Source: an uncultured Paracoccaceae bacterium (lineage in GTDB: Bacteria > Pseudomonadota > Alphaproteobacteria > Rhodobacterales > Rhodobacteraceae). From it: a stretch of 64,000 bases of DNA. Positions 7,961-16,874 of the stretch are shown in pieces; within the stretch, counting starts at the first letter, position 1, and each line of letters begins with the position of its first letter. The notes under the pieces were generated by a model. The model was not told where the DNA came from. It saw only the letters and a list, made by a program, of their open reading frames with translations, and made no database searches. Where the stretch lies: the NCBI GenBank assembly GCA_947497065.1, contig CANMEQ010000006.1, forward strand, positions 124,001-188,000, in the 5' to 3' direction. The position numbers and the translations under genes were made by a program.

Positions 7961-8690
7961 CACGATCACAACACCACAGGGCCGGACATTGGCCTATCAT
8001 CGGACGCAAGGTGCAGGGCCGACGGTGGTGTTTCTGGGCGGTTTTAAATCGGACATGGAGGGGTCGAAGGCGACCTATCTGGAGGCGTGGGCGCAGCGCA
8101 CGGGGCGCGCGTTTTTGCGGTTTGATTATTCGGGGCATGGGCAGAGCAGTGAGGCGTTTGAGGACGGCTGCATTGGTGATTGGTTTGAAGATGCCTGCGC
8201 GATGCTGGAGATGATTGATGGGCCGCTGGTGTTGGTGGGCTCGTCCATGGGGGGATGGATTTCGTTGCAGGTGGCCCGCGCGATGCCCGAACGGGTTGTC
8301 GGGCTGGTGGGCATTGCGGCGGCCCCTGATTTTACCGAGGACGGGTTTTGGGCCAGTTTTGATGAGGTGATGCGTGCCAAGTTGATGCGGGAGGGGCGTG
8401 TGGCGCTGCCGTCGGAGTATGGCGAGCCGTATATTATCACGAAACGACTGATCGAGGAGGGGCGCGACCGGTTGGTGCTGCGCACGCCTTTGGATTTGCC
8501 GTTTCCCGTGCGGTTTTTGCAAGGCACGAAAGATACATCCGTGACGACGCAGACGGCGCTGCGGTTGCTGGATCATGCGACGAGCCCCGATATGCGGCTG
8601 ACCTTGGTGGATGGGGCGGATCATTCGTTTTCCAGCGAGACGTGTTTGCCCCAGATCGTAGATGCGATTGTGGATGTTTGGGGCGGGTGA
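7953..8690 (+). CDS. Alpha/beta hydrolase (ABHD10-like)
   Basis: A 245-residue alpha/beta hydrolase. The nucleophile elbow is GSSMGG with Ser98; the oxyanion-side strand is VVFLGGFKSDMEGSKA, typical of the bacterial proteins related to mammalian ABHD10 thioesterase/esterase. A catalytic His is present near the C-terminus (DGADHSFSS), with the acid probably in the QGTKDTSV loop. The gene begins inside the 3' end of the MFS gene (eight-base overlap) and is followed by a 92-base gap. A TTG six bases earlier is also open but less likely. The substrate is unknown. Confidence 0.85.
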   Translation: MADTITTPQGRTLAYHRTQGAGPTVVFLGGFKSDMEGSKATYLEAWAQRTGRAFLRFDYSGHGQSSEAFEDGCIGDWFEDACAMLEMIDGPLVLVGSSMGGWISLQVARAMPERVVGLVGIAAAPDFTEDGFWASFDEVMRAKLMREGRVALPSEYGEPYIITKRLIEEGRDRLVLRTPLDLPFPVRFLQGTKDTSVTTQTALRLLDHATSPDMRLTLVDGADHSFSSETCLPQIVDAIVDVWGG

Positions 8691-8782
8691 GGTTTGATCG
8701 TCTGAAAGCGGCGATGATGTCTCGACATTGGCGGCGGGGGCGGGCAACGTCGCCCCTTGCCCGAGCCTTGTGAGGATATGCC

Positions 8783-9562
8783 GTGCTGATTTCGATCCAG
8801 TCTCATTTACACTATGCGGCGCGTCAGCCTTGCGATGCTTTGGTGCAAATTGAAGCGGTGGAGGAGGCCATCCAGCGGTGCCGCGATGTGCAGTTTGATG
8901 TGATTTCGGGGGCTGTGCGATCTGTTGTTGCGGGCGAGGGCGGGATTGGGGACCGCCGGTGGCTGCATGTGGAGGAGATGCTGGAGTGTCGGTACGAGGC
9001 GCTTGTGGAGGTGAGGCGTGCGGCTGTGGATGTGGCGGCGCTGCGCGCGGTGCCTGTTCATGCTGTGCCCAGTGCGGTGACCCCCTATTTGATGCCATCG
9101 CGGTATTGCCATCCTGAGATGTTTAGTGAGGTCGTGCCCCAAATGTTTGGGAGCCTGCAGGGGGGTGCGTTGATTGCGGCGATGTCGCGCTGGATTGGCG
9201 GCCATTTTACCTATGACAACGGGGCCAGCACCGGGGCGACCACGGCGTGGGACAGTTTTTCGGCGCGGGCAGGGGTGTGCCGGGATTATGCCCATGTGTT
9301 GATCACCATGGCGCGGGCCGTGGGCATTCCGGCACGGTTCGTGAGCGCCTATGCCCCCGATGTGACACCGCAAGATTTTCATGCTGTGGCAGAGGTTTAT
9401 TTGGACGACGCGTGGCATTTGGTGGACCCCACGGGCATGTCGCAGGCGCCGGAGACTGTGCGGGTCGGGGTGGGGCGCGACGCGGCGGATGTGTCGTTTC
9501 TGACGTCTTACGGCTGGCTAGAGCTTAAAAAACAGGCAGTGACTGTTGCGCGTGTCGAATAA
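8783..9562 (+). CDS. Transglutaminase-like cysteine peptidase-fold protein (first of two)
   Basis: A 259-residue protein whose C-terminal half is a bacterial transglutaminase-like domain. The triad is complete: Cys166 in ARAGVCRDYAH, His200 in DFHAVAEVY and Asp215 in HLVDPTG. The N-terminal 100 residues form a beta-rich domain of the kind seen in these proteins. It starts with GTG at 8783 (GAGG upstream); no in-frame ATG fits. It lies just before the ATP-grasp/alpha-E/transglutaminase/Anbu genes in the same orientation with a 44-base gap, so it is probably part of that unit. A second homologous domain is encoded at 11996. Hydrolysis or cross-linking of peptide or isopeptide bonds is a family-level inference. 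Confidence 0.85.
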   Translation: MLISIQSHLHYAARQPCDALVQIEAVEEAIQRCRDVQFDVISGAVRSVVAGEGGIGDRRWLHVEEMLECRYEALVEVRRAAVDVAALRAVPVHAVPSAVTPYLMPSRYCHPEMFSEVVPQMFGSLQGGALIAAMSRWIGGHFTYDNGASTGATTAWDSFSARAGVCRDYAHVLITMARAVGIPARFVSAYAPDVTPQDFHAVAEVYLDDAWHLVDPTGMSQAPETVRVGVGRDAADVSFLTSYGWLELKKQAVTVARVE

Positions 9563-9609
9563 GCGATGACGCGCATTGCATGTTCGCGCACAACCTATAG
9601 CGTTGCGTG

Positions 9610-11037
9610 ATGACAACAGAAAAACAGCACTTTGATGAGATGCTTTCGGGGGAGGATAAGGTGCGTGCGCCTTATGCCGAGTACGAAAAGTGGTTTGCAA
9701 ACGAAGACCCTGCGCGGCTTTCCAAAAAATCCAAAGAGGCCGAGGCGTTTTTCAGGCGCACGGGCATCACATTTAATGTGTATGGGCAGGCGGCGGCGCA
9801 GGAGCGGTTGATCCCGTTTGATTTGATCCCGCGGATTATTGCGAACCGCGAGTGGACCAAATTGTCCAAGGGGATCGAGCAGCGGGTGCGGGCGATCAAT
9901 GCGTTTTTGCATGATATTTATCACCGTCAGGAGATTTTGCGCGCGGGCGTGGTGCCGGTTGATCTGATTGCCAAGAACGAGGCGTTCTTGCCGCAGATGA
10001 TGGGCGTTTCGCCACCCGGTGGCGTGTATACCCATATCGTTGGGACCGATATTGTGCGGACCGGTGAGGACGAGTTTTTCGTGCTTGAAGACAATGCGCG
10101 CACGCCGTCGGGTGTGTCGTATATGTTGGAAAACCGGGAGACCATGTTGCACATGTTCCCTGAGCTGTTCAGCCAGATCAAAGTGCAACGGGTCAGCGAC
10201 TATCCGAAGAATTTGCGCCAGTCTTTGGCGGCCTGTGCGCCTAAGGGATGTGCGGGCAAGCCGACGGTGGCGATTTTGACGCCCGGTATTCATAACTCGG
10301 CCTATTTCGAGCATTCGTTTTTGGCGGATCAGATGGGGGTGGAGCTGGTTGAAGGCCATGATCTGATGGTCGTGGACGGGCATATCGCCATGCGCACGAC
10401 CCGTGGGTACAAGGTGATTGATGTTTTGTATCGCCGCGTTGATGACGATTATCTGGACCCGCTGAATTTCAACCCGGACTCGATGTTGGGTGTGCCGGGG
10501 ATCATGGATGTGTACCGCGCGGGCAATATTACCATCGCCAATGCGCCGGGGACGGGGATTGCCGATGATAAGGCGATCTATTCGTATATGCCTGATATCG
10601 TTGAGTTCTACACCGGCGAGAAAGCGATTTTGAAGAACGTGGAAACGCACCGGTGCTCGGAGCCTGATGCGCTGGGCTATGTGTTGGACAACCTTGCGGA
10701 TTTGGTTGTCAAAGAGGTGCATGGCTCTGGCGGCTACGGCATGTTGGTGGGCCCTGCGGCGAGCAAGAAAGAGCTGAGCAGCTTTGCGGCCAAGCTGCGC
10801 AAGAACCCGTCGAATTATATCGCGCAGCCGACGCTATCGCTGTCGACGGTGCCGATTTTCGCCAAGAAAGGCTTGGCGCCGCGTCACGTGGATTTGCGGC
10901 CCTTTGCGCTGGTGTCGCCCAAGGGGATGACCATCACGCCCGGTGGATTGACGCGGGTGGCGCTGAAGGCGGGGTCGCTGGTGGTGAATTCCAGCCAAGG
11001 TGGCGGGACCAAAGACACTTGGGTTTTGGAGGACTAG
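9610..11037 (+). CDS. Circularly permuted ATP-grasp protein of the Anbu operon
   Basis: A 475-residue protein of the circularly permuted ATP-grasp type 2 family (formerly DUF404/DUF407). It has EKWFANEDPARLSKKSKEAE at the start, then GVSYMLENRETM and the family phrase HGSGGYGMLVGPAA (about 370-385), and RHVDLRPFAL near the end, which form the nucleotide and metal site. Such enzymes are thought to form amide bonds at the expense of ATP. GTG 9607 and ATG 9610 are adjacent and both lack a clear ribosome site; the ATG is given. Four bases separate it from the alpha-E gene. This pair is a hallmark of Anbu operons. Confidence 0.92.
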   Translation: MTTEKQHFDEMLSGEDKVRAPYAEYEKWFANEDPARLSKKSKEAEAFFRRTGITFNVYGQAAAQERLIPFDLIPRIIANREWTKLSKGIEQRVRAINAFLHDIYHRQEILRAGVVPVDLIAKNEAFLPQMMGVSPPGGVYTHIVGTDIVRTGEDEFFVLEDNARTPSGVSYMLENRETMLHMFPELFSQIKVQRVSDYPKNLRQSLAACAPKGCAGKPTVAILTPGIHNSAYFEHSFLADQMGVELVEGHDLMVVDGHIAMRTTRGYKVIDVLYRRVDDDYLDPLNFNPDSMLGVPGIMDVYRAGNITIANAPGTGIADDKAIYSYMPDIVEFYTGEKAILKNVETHRCSEPDALGYVLDNLADLVVKEVHGSGGYGMLVGPAASKKELSSFAAKLRKNPSNYIAQPTLSLSTVPIFAKKGLAPRHVDLRPFALVSPKGMTITPGGLTRVALKAGSLVVNSSQGGGTKDTWVLED

Positions 11038-11041
11038 GCGC

Positions 11042-11983
11042 ATGTTGGGAAAAACCGCAGGTGGCCTGTATTGGATGTTCCGGTTTTTGGAACGCAGTGA
11101 AAATACCGCCCGTTTGGTTGAGGCCGGATTTCGGATTGCGTTGACGCGGTCGAATGATCCCGCGTCGGAGTGGAAATCGGTCGTGACGACGGCCGGGGTG
11201 CGCGTGGGGTATGATGCCAGCTACGACAGCTACAAGGCTGAATATGTGGTGGATTATTTGCTGCGCGACACGACGAACCCGTCGAGTGTGATGTCATCGA
11301 TGGAGAATGCGCGCACCAATGCGCGGATGGTGCGCACGGCGCTGACCACGGAAGTGTGGGAGGCGGTGAACGAGAGCTGGATGGTTCTCAAAGAGACGTT
11401 GAAGCGCCCGGTGAAAGAGACAGATTTGCCCGCCGTTTTGGGGGAGATCCGCCGGTATATCGCGCTGGTGCGTGGGGCGTTGCATGGCACGATGTTGCGC
11501 AACGACATTTACGATTTCACGCAGATCGGGATGGCGCTGGAGCGGGCGGATAACACCGCACGGATCATCGATGTGAAGTATTTCACGCTGTTGCCTTCGG
11601 CCAGTTTCGTTGGCTCGGCGCTGGACAATGTACAGTGGGAAACGATTTTGCGGTCGGTTTCGGCGCACCGGTCGTTTCGATGGTTGAACGACGATGACAT
11701 GACGCCTGCGGGTGTGGCCGAATTCTTGACGCTCGACAGTCGGTTTCCGCGGTCATTGCTGTTTTGCACGCGCATTTTGGATGAAAGCCTGGCGTTTTTG
11801 GCGAAGGATTATGGCGAGCGGCATGTGTGCCACGACATGATTGAAGCCCAGCGGGACCGGATGCGGCAGCACACGATTGCGAGTATTTTTGATGAAGGGC
11901 TTCATGAGTTCATTTCCAATTTCATCAAAGATAACAATGCGATCGGGCGACAAATTGAGCAAGATTACCGGTTCATCGGATAG
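11042..11983 (+). CDS. Alpha-E domain protein of the Anbu operon
   Basis: A 313-residue, almost all-helical protein of the alpha-E (DUF403) family. Visible family features include LYWMFRFLERSENTARLVE at the N-terminus and GMALERADNTARIIDVKYF in the middle, two copies of an ER-x-xNTAR motif that recur in the fold and are proposed to bind a ligand. Its job is unknown, but it occurs with permuted ATP-grasp, transglutaminase and Anbu genes and is presumed to work with the ATP-grasp enzyme. The start is ATG 11042, four bases after the previous stop, with GGAGG at the end of the upstream gene. Confidence 0.92.
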   Translation: MLGKTAGGLYWMFRFLERSENTARLVEAGFRIALTRSNDPASEWKSVVTTAGVRVGYDASYDSYKAEYVVDYLLRDTTNPSSVMSSMENARTNARMVRTALTTEVWEAVNESWMVLKETLKRPVKETDLPAVLGEIRRYIALVRGALHGTMLRNDIYDFTQIGMALERADNTARIIDVKYFTLLPSASFVGSALDNVQWETILRSVSAHRSFRWLNDDDMTPAGVAEFLTLDSRFPRSLLFCTRILDESLAFLAKDYGERHVCHDMIEAQRDRMRQHTIASIFDEGLHEFISNFIKDNNAIGRQIEQDYRFIG

Positions 11984-11995
11984 GCGGTTCTGACC

Positions 11996-12790
11996 ATGAG
12001 ATTGAAGATCAAACATACGACCACCTACGATTATGATGCGCCTGTCAGCTATGGGTTGCAGCAGGTGCGGCTGACGCCAGTGTCGGGGCCACAGCAAACG
12101 GTTTTGAACTGGGATGTGACCCTGACGGGGGGCGCGCAGGAGCTGGCCTATTGCGACCAATACGGCAATGAGACGGTTCTGGTGCAGGCCGAGCCGGGTG
12201 TTTCGCAGGTTGTCGTTGATGTGTCTGGCGAGGTGGAAACGCTGTCGTCTGACGGGATTTTCGGGAAAGTTTATGGTTTGGCCCCGCTTTGGCATTTTTG
12301 CCAGAGCACGCCACGGACGACTGCCGGAAAGGGCATTCGCAAACTGGCCAAGGGGCTTGGCGCTGGGGATGTTTTGAGCGATTTGCACGCGCTGTCCGCC
12401 AAGATTTTAGAGGCCGTGCCCTATGGGGAGGCGGATACATTTGCAGGCACCACCGCAGAGGAGGCTTTGGCCGCGGGGGGCGGGGTCTGTCAGGATCATG
12501 CGCAGATTTTCGTTACGGCGGCGCGGTTGGCGGGCATTCCGGCGCGCTATGTCAGCGGATATTTGATGATGAATGACCGTGTGGATCAAGATGCCAGCCA
12601 TGCTTGGGCGGAGGCCCATGTGGACGGTTTGGGCTGGGTCGGGTTTGATGTGTCGAACCGGATTTGCCCGGACGAGCGCTATGTGCGGATCGCCACGGGG
12701 CTGGATTCGCGCGATGCGGCGCCGATTACAGGGGTGCGTCGTGGGGCATCGACAGAAACGATGATTGTATCGTTGCAGGTTCAGCAATAG
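11996..12790 (+). CDS. Transglutaminase-like protein of the Anbu operon (second of two)
   Basis: A 264-residue protein with the N-terminal bacterial transglutaminase-associated beta domain (about 1-90, MRLKIKHTTTYDYDAPVSYG) and a C-terminal transglutaminase-like domain. The triad is Cys165 (GGGVCQDHA), His202 (DASHAWAEAHV) and Asp218 (VGFDVSN). This is the form usually found next to Anbu. It begins 12 bases after the alpha-E gene and ends 45 bases before anbu. Compared with the copy at 8783, it is closer to the standard Anbu-operon member. Confidence 0.92.
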   Translation: MRLKIKHTTTYDYDAPVSYGLQQVRLTPVSGPQQTVLNWDVTLTGGAQELAYCDQYGNETVLVQAEPGVSQVVVDVSGEVETLSSDGIFGKVYGLAPLWHFCQSTPRTTAGKGIRKLAKGLGAGDVLSDLHALSAKILEAVPYGEADTFAGTTAEEALAAGGGVCQDHAQIFVTAARLAGIPARYVSGYLMMNDRVDQDASHAWAEAHVDGLGWVGFDVSNRICPDERYVRIATGLDSRDAAPITGVRRGASTETMIVSLQVQQ

Positions 12791-12835
12791 ATACAGGCGA
12801 AACCGCTCACTTGATCTTCGAACTGGACTAAAAAT

Positions 12836-13588
12836 ATGACTTACTGCGTCGGACTTCGCCTGAACAAAGGGTTGGTCTTTATGTCCGACACCCGCACCAA
12901 TGCTGGCGTCGACAACTTTTCGACCACGCGCAAGATGTTCACCTGGGAAGTGCCGGGCGAGCGGGTTGTGACGCTGATGACAGCGGGCAATTTGGCGACA
13001 ACACAGGCGTTGATCAGTTTGCTGGACGAGCGATCCAAGGTGGTGGCGGAGCGCAATCCGACGATCCTTGAGACGCCCACAATGTTCGAGATTGCGCGGC
13101 TGGTCGGGAGCACCTTGAAGGAGGTCATTCAAGACAGCCGCGAAGATGTGCAGAATGCATCGTCGTCGTTTCGGGCGTCGGTTATTGTGGGCGGCCAGAT
13201 CAAAGGTGGGGCGCCCACGTTTTTCATGATTTACCCCGAGGGGAATTTCATCGAAATCACTGAGGACAATCCGTTTTTCCAGATTGGCGAGACCAAATAC
13301 GGCAAGCCGATTTTGGTGCGCGCCTATGATCCGGATATGTCGTTTGAGGATGCGATCAAGCTGTTGCTGGTGTCGTTTGATTCTACGATCAAGGCGAACC
13401 TTTCTGTTGGGTTGCCGTTGGATTTGCAGATTTATGAGCAAGACAGTTTTGCCGTGATCGAGCCGCCGCGGATTGAGGCGGATAATGCCTATTATCAGGC
13501 GGTGTCATCGGGGTGGGGCGATGCGCTGCGCACGGCGTTGATGCAGCTGCCAAGCTATGACTTGCACACAGGCGAGGCTGACAAATAA
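12836..13588 (+). CDS. anbu: Anbu: ancestral beta-subunit proteasome-like peptidase
   Basis: A 250-residue Ntn-hydrolase of the proteasome-type protease (Anbu) family, proposed ancestor-like relative of the 20S beta subunit and HslV; known Anbu proteins assemble into open rings. After removal of Met1, Thr2 (MTYCVG) would be the N-terminal nucleophile. Downstream features agree: FMSDTRTNAGVDNF (the Asp/Arg of the active site), then RKMFTW with the catalytic-site lysine, and the conserved GNLATTQ loop. No propeptide is present, which is normal for Anbu. It closes the operon begun at 8783 or 9610. The peptide substrate and the link with ATP-grasp activity are not known. Confidence 0.93.
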   Translation: MTYCVGLRLNKGLVFMSDTRTNAGVDNFSTTRKMFTWEVPGERVVTLMTAGNLATTQALISLLDERSKVVAERNPTILETPTMFEIARLVGSTLKEVIQDSREDVQNASSSFRASVIVGGQIKGGAPTFFMIYPEGNFIEITEDNPFFQIGETKYGKPILVRAYDPDMSFEDAIKLLLVSFDSTIKANLSVGLPLDLQIYEQDSFAVIEPPRIEADNAYYQAVSSGWGDALRTALMQLPSYDLHTGEADK

Positions 13589-13713
13589 GGCTGGCTGACG
13601 GGGCACGCTGTGGCCCGAGATTGGCGGTTTTTCGCGGCTTTTCTGATATTATTCCCCCTTTTTTGCTCATTTTAATCGGGCAGAAACCTTTCACATACAA
13701 AAGAGGGATTAGT

Positions 13714-14454
13714 ATGAAACGTGAAATTGCAGAAGTGTTTGGGACATTTGTTTTGGTGTTCTTTGGTGTGGGGTCAGCCGTTTTGGCAGGCGGCGGGATT
13801 GGTGTGGCGGATTCGATTTCCATCACAGGCATCAGTCTGGCGTTCGGTATTTCCGTGGTCGCGATGGCCTATTCGATCGGTCAGGTGTCTGGCGCGCATT
13901 TGAACCCGGCTGTGTCCTTGGCCGCGATGGTTGCGGGCCGGATCGATCAGAAGACATTTATCAGCTATTCGGTCGCTCAGACGATTGGCGGCTTTTTGGC
14001 AGCTTTGGCGATTTTCATCATCGCGAAAAGCAGCTCTGGCGGGTTTGATATTTCGGCCCACGGCATTGGGCAGAACGGCTATGGCAAGGGCTATGGCGGT
14101 GAGTTCAATTTCTTTGGTGCGTTTGTGTTCGAAGTGATCGCGACGATGGTATTCGTTGTGGTGATTTTGGGTGTGACGGAAGAAAAGACCGGCACGCCGC
14201 TGTTTGCCGGTTTGGTGATTGGTTTGACGCTGACGATGATCCACTTGGTGGGCATCACGGTCACGGGTACATCTGTGAACCCGGCGCGGTCTATCGGGCC
14301 TGCGTTGTTTGGCGGCGGTAAGGCCATTGCGCAGCTGTGGTTGTTCCTGACGGCACCGATGCTGGGCGCGTATATCGGGGCGATGTTGCACAAAATGAAG
14401 GTGACATCCCCGCCGGAAAACACCGAAGAGGTGGCATCCGGTCAGGACGCCTAA
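13714..14454 (+). CDS. aqpZ: Aquaporin (AqpZ-like)
   Basis: A 246-residue MIP-family water channel with six membrane segments and two half-helices. Both NPA boxes are intact: HLNPAVSLA (Asn64-Ala66) and SVNPARSIGPA (Asn189-Ala191), with Arg192 of the selectivity filter after the second box. An extra glycine-rich stretch (residues 118-130) sits in the loop before segment four, longer than in E. coli AqpZ. The start ATG 13714 has GAGGGAT upstream. A strong terminator follows at 14482. Water transport is the default; glycerol transport is less likely from the filter. Confidence 0.9.
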   Translation: MKREIAEVFGTFVLVFFGVGSAVLAGGGIGVADSISITGISLAFGISVVAMAYSIGQVSGAHLNPAVSLAAMVAGRIDQKTFISYSVAQTIGGFLAALAIFIIAKSSSGGFDISAHGIGQNGYGKGYGGEFNFFGAFVFEVIATMVFVVVILGVTEEKTGTPLFAGLVIGLTLTMIHLVGITVTGTSVNPARSIGPALFGGGKAIAQLWLFLTAPMLGAYIGAMLHKMKVTSPPENTEEVASGQDA

Positions 14455-14481
14455 GACACCTTTGAGGGTTGAATGAGTTAG

Positions 14482-14510
14482 AAACGGGGGCCTTTGGTCC
14501 CCGTTTTGGT
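14482..14510 (+). terminator. Intrinsic terminator after aqpZ
   Basis: An 11-base-pair stem (AAACGGGGGCC with GGTCCCCGTTT, one G-U pair) with a three-base TTT loop, followed by T-rich sequence. It starts 27 bases after the aqpZ stop. Confidence 0.8.
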
Positions 14511-14601
14511 TTGGGGGGCGGTTTTGTGACCCCACGTTTGGGTTGGGCTGGCCCGGGGATGCTGGCTAAGGTCGGTCAACATATCCTTGGGAGGGGACAT
14601 C

Positions 14602-15945
14602 ATGGCATTATCATTGGGCCAAAAGGCGGGCTGGGGTTTGGCGGACATGGGCGTTGTCGTCTTTGTGGTGGTCAAACAGCTGTTGGTGTTTGCCTATTTG
14701 ACGTCCGTGTTGGGGGTGCCTGTGGGCGTCGCGGGGGCCGCGACCACGGGGGTTTTGGTGTTTGATATGATCACCGACCCGGTGATCGGGTATTTGAGCG
14801 ACCGCACGCGCAGCCGCTGGGGGCGGCGCGCGCCGTGGATGGTGGCGGGCGCTGTGGTGATGGCGGCCGGGATGTACGGGTTGTTTTCCACGCCTGAGGG
14901 GCTGGTAGGTGTGGCGGCTTTGCCTTGGGTTTTGGGGTTCTTTGTGTTGGCGACATTGGGGTTCACGATGGTGTCTATTCCCTATGGCGCCATGGCGGGG
15001 GAGATCACGCAGGACCCAAAGGAACGCTCGGCGATGACGGCGTGGCGGATGGGATTTGCCAGCGTGGGCATTTTGGTGGGCGGCGCGTTGATCCCCGGGA
15101 TCGCGGCGGGGTCGAGCTATGCCCATGCGGCGCTGGTGGCTTCGCCGTTGATTATTGGCGCGATTTGGCTGTCGGTGTTTGCCACGCGGCGCGCGCCACG
15201 GGTGGATGCGCCTTCGACGGTGAGCCCCATGCGGATGGTGGCATTGGTGTTGGGCAACCGCGCGTTCGTGGTTTTGGCGGGCATTTACGGGGTGATGACC
15301 TTGGCGATTGCGGTGATCACGGCGGGGCTGCCGTTTGCGGCGCTCTACCTGATTATGGACACGGGCGACACGCCGCTGTCTGGCGTGGCGCGGGCGCTGA
15401 GCGTGTTGAGTTTGATGTTCGCGGCGTTCACGGTCGGGTCGATTTTGAGCCAAGCGGTCTGGGTTGTGTTGTCTGCTCGGATGGGCAAGCTGGGCGCATT
15501 GGTGCTGGGGCTTGCGTTGTATATCGTGTTGTTGTTCGGGCTTTACGGGGTTTTGCCGTCAGTGAATGTGACCGTGGTGGCGGGCATGTTTGTGTTGGCG
15601 GGGATGACGAATGGGGCGTATCAGCAGATCCCTTGGGCGATGTATCCGGATTTGATGGATGTAACTCGTGCGCGGTCTGGCGAGGCGATTGAGGGCGGGT
15701 TTTCTGCGGTTTGGTTGTTTGGGCAAAAGACGGCGAATGCCTTTGCGCCGCTGATTTTGGGCCTGATTTTAAACGCTTACGGCTGGGTTGAGACGACGCA
15801 GGGGCAGGCGGAGCAGCCGGTTGAGGCGGTGCGGGCTTTGCATTGGGCGGTGACATTGGTGCCGGCGGGTATACTTGGGGCATCGATTGTGCTGTTGTTG
15901 GGGCTCTACCGCCCCTTGATGAAACGAGCGTTGCATGGTGCCTGA
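14602..15945 (+). CDS. GPH-family sugar/cation symporter-like MFS transporter
   Basis: A 447-residue membrane protein with about twelve segments. The loop TDPVIGYLSDRTRSRWGRR after segment two is the signature of the glycoside-pentoside-hexuronide:cation symporters (MelB relatives), which couple sugar uptake to sodium or protons. The specific substrate is not visible and no sugar-catabolic genes adjoin. The start ATG 14602 is preceded by GGGAGGGG. Its 3' end overlaps the hydrolase at 15935 by 11 bases. Confidence 0.85.
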   Translation: MALSLGQKAGWGLADMGVVVFVVVKQLLVFAYLTSVLGVPVGVAGAATTGVLVFDMITDPVIGYLSDRTRSRWGRRAPWMVAGAVVMAAGMYGLFSTPEGLVGVAALPWVLGFFVLATLGFTMVSIPYGAMAGEITQDPKERSAMTAWRMGFASVGILVGGALIPGIAAGSSYAHAALVASPLIIGAIWLSVFATRRAPRVDAPSTVSPMRMVALVLGNRAFVVLAGIYGVMTLAIAVITAGLPFAALYLIMDTGDTPLSGVARALSVLSLMFAAFTVGSILSQAVWVVLSARMGKLGALVLGLALYIVLLFGLYGVLPSVNVTVVAGMFVLAGMTNGAYQQIPWAMYPDLMDVTRARSGEAIEGGFSAVWLFGQKTANAFAPLILGLILNAYGWVETTQGQAEQPVEAVRALHWAVTLVPAGILGASIVLLLGLYRPLMKRALHGA

Positions 15946-16792
15946 ACTCGCAGAACTGGATGATTGGCTGGCCGCCCGCGAGGCGGCTGTGGGGGGCGTG
16001 CGGCCGGGCTGTGCCAAGCAGGTGCTGTGGGCCGGTGGCCCGGAAAAGACCGCTGTGGCTGTGGTCTATGTGCATGGGTTTTCAGCTACGGGGGCGGAGC
16101 TGCGCCCCTTGCCCGATGAGGTGGCCGCAGCGCTGGGGGCGAATGTGTTTTTCACCCGGCTGACCGGGCATGGGCAAGATGGTGCATCCATGGGGCGTGC
16201 GCGTCTGGCGGATTGGGAGGCCGATGTGGACGAGGCGCTGGCCATTGGGCAGACCTTGGGCGACGAGGTGATCGTGATGGGCTGTTCCACGGGCTGCACC
16301 TTGGTCACATCGGCGTTGGCACGCGGGGCCAAGGCGAAAGGCGTAGTACATGTCTCGCCCAATTTCGGGATGCGGGACTGGGGCGCACAGATGTTGTTGC
16401 AGATGCCAGGCGTGCGGCGCTGGGGGCCGTTGGTTGCAGGGAAAGAGCGGTCGTTCGAGCCGATATCGACCGCGCATTCCGCGTTTTGGACGGTGCGATA
16501 TGACACGCAGGCGGTGTTTACGATGGCCGAGGCCGTGCGGGCCGCGATGGGCGGTGACATTGAGGGTATTCAAACCCCTGCGTATTTTGCATTTAGCGAA
16601 ACAGATCAGGTGGTTAGCCCCGCAAAGACGCGGCAGGTTATGGCGCGGTGGGCAGGGCCTGTGCGCGCAGACATTTTGGTGCAGGGGCCTGCGGATGATG
16701 CCATGGGGCATGTGATGGCGGGGGATGTTTTTAGCCCGCAGCAGACCACACCCTTGGCGGGGCGGATCGTGGAATGGGCGAGGTCTCTCTGA
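15935..16792 (+). CDS. Alpha/beta hydrolase (carboxylesterase/monoglyceride-lipase type)
   Basis: A 285-residue alpha/beta hydrolase. The strand-loop VVYVHGFSATGAE gives the oxyanion hole, Ser118 in GCSTG is the nucleophile, an acid is likely in SETDQVVSP, and His lies in DDAMGHVMAG near the end. The cysteine-flanked elbow (GCSTGC) is unusual but found in several Rhodobacterales homologues of this type. It overlaps the GPH transporter by 11 bases, so the two are cotranscribed. ATG 15935 and GTG 15938 are both possible starts. The substrate is unknown. Confidence 0.82.
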   Translation: MVPELAELDDWLAAREAAVGGVRPGCAKQVLWAGGPEKTAVAVVYVHGFSATGAELRPLPDEVAAALGANVFFTRLTGHGQDGASMGRARLADWEADVDEALAIGQTLGDEVIVMGCSTGCTLVTSALARGAKAKGVVHVSPNFGMRDWGAQMLLQMPGVRRWGPLVAGKERSFEPISTAHSAFWTVRYDTQAVFTMAEAVRAAMGGDIEGIQTPAYFAFSETDQVVSPAKTRQVMARWAGPVRADILVQGPADDAMGHVMAGDVFSPQQTTPLAGRIVEWARSL

Positions 16793-16874
16793 TCGGGTGA
16801 ATTGGGGGTTGCGTCTGGGCTGGCGGCATGAACAATCAGCGGCACAGGCAATTCAATTTCATCGAAAGGCAGCA

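Noticed and set aside
12407-13441. Open frame of 344 codons opposite the Anbu gene
   Set aside because: Antisense shadow; the forward gene is a well-supported family member.
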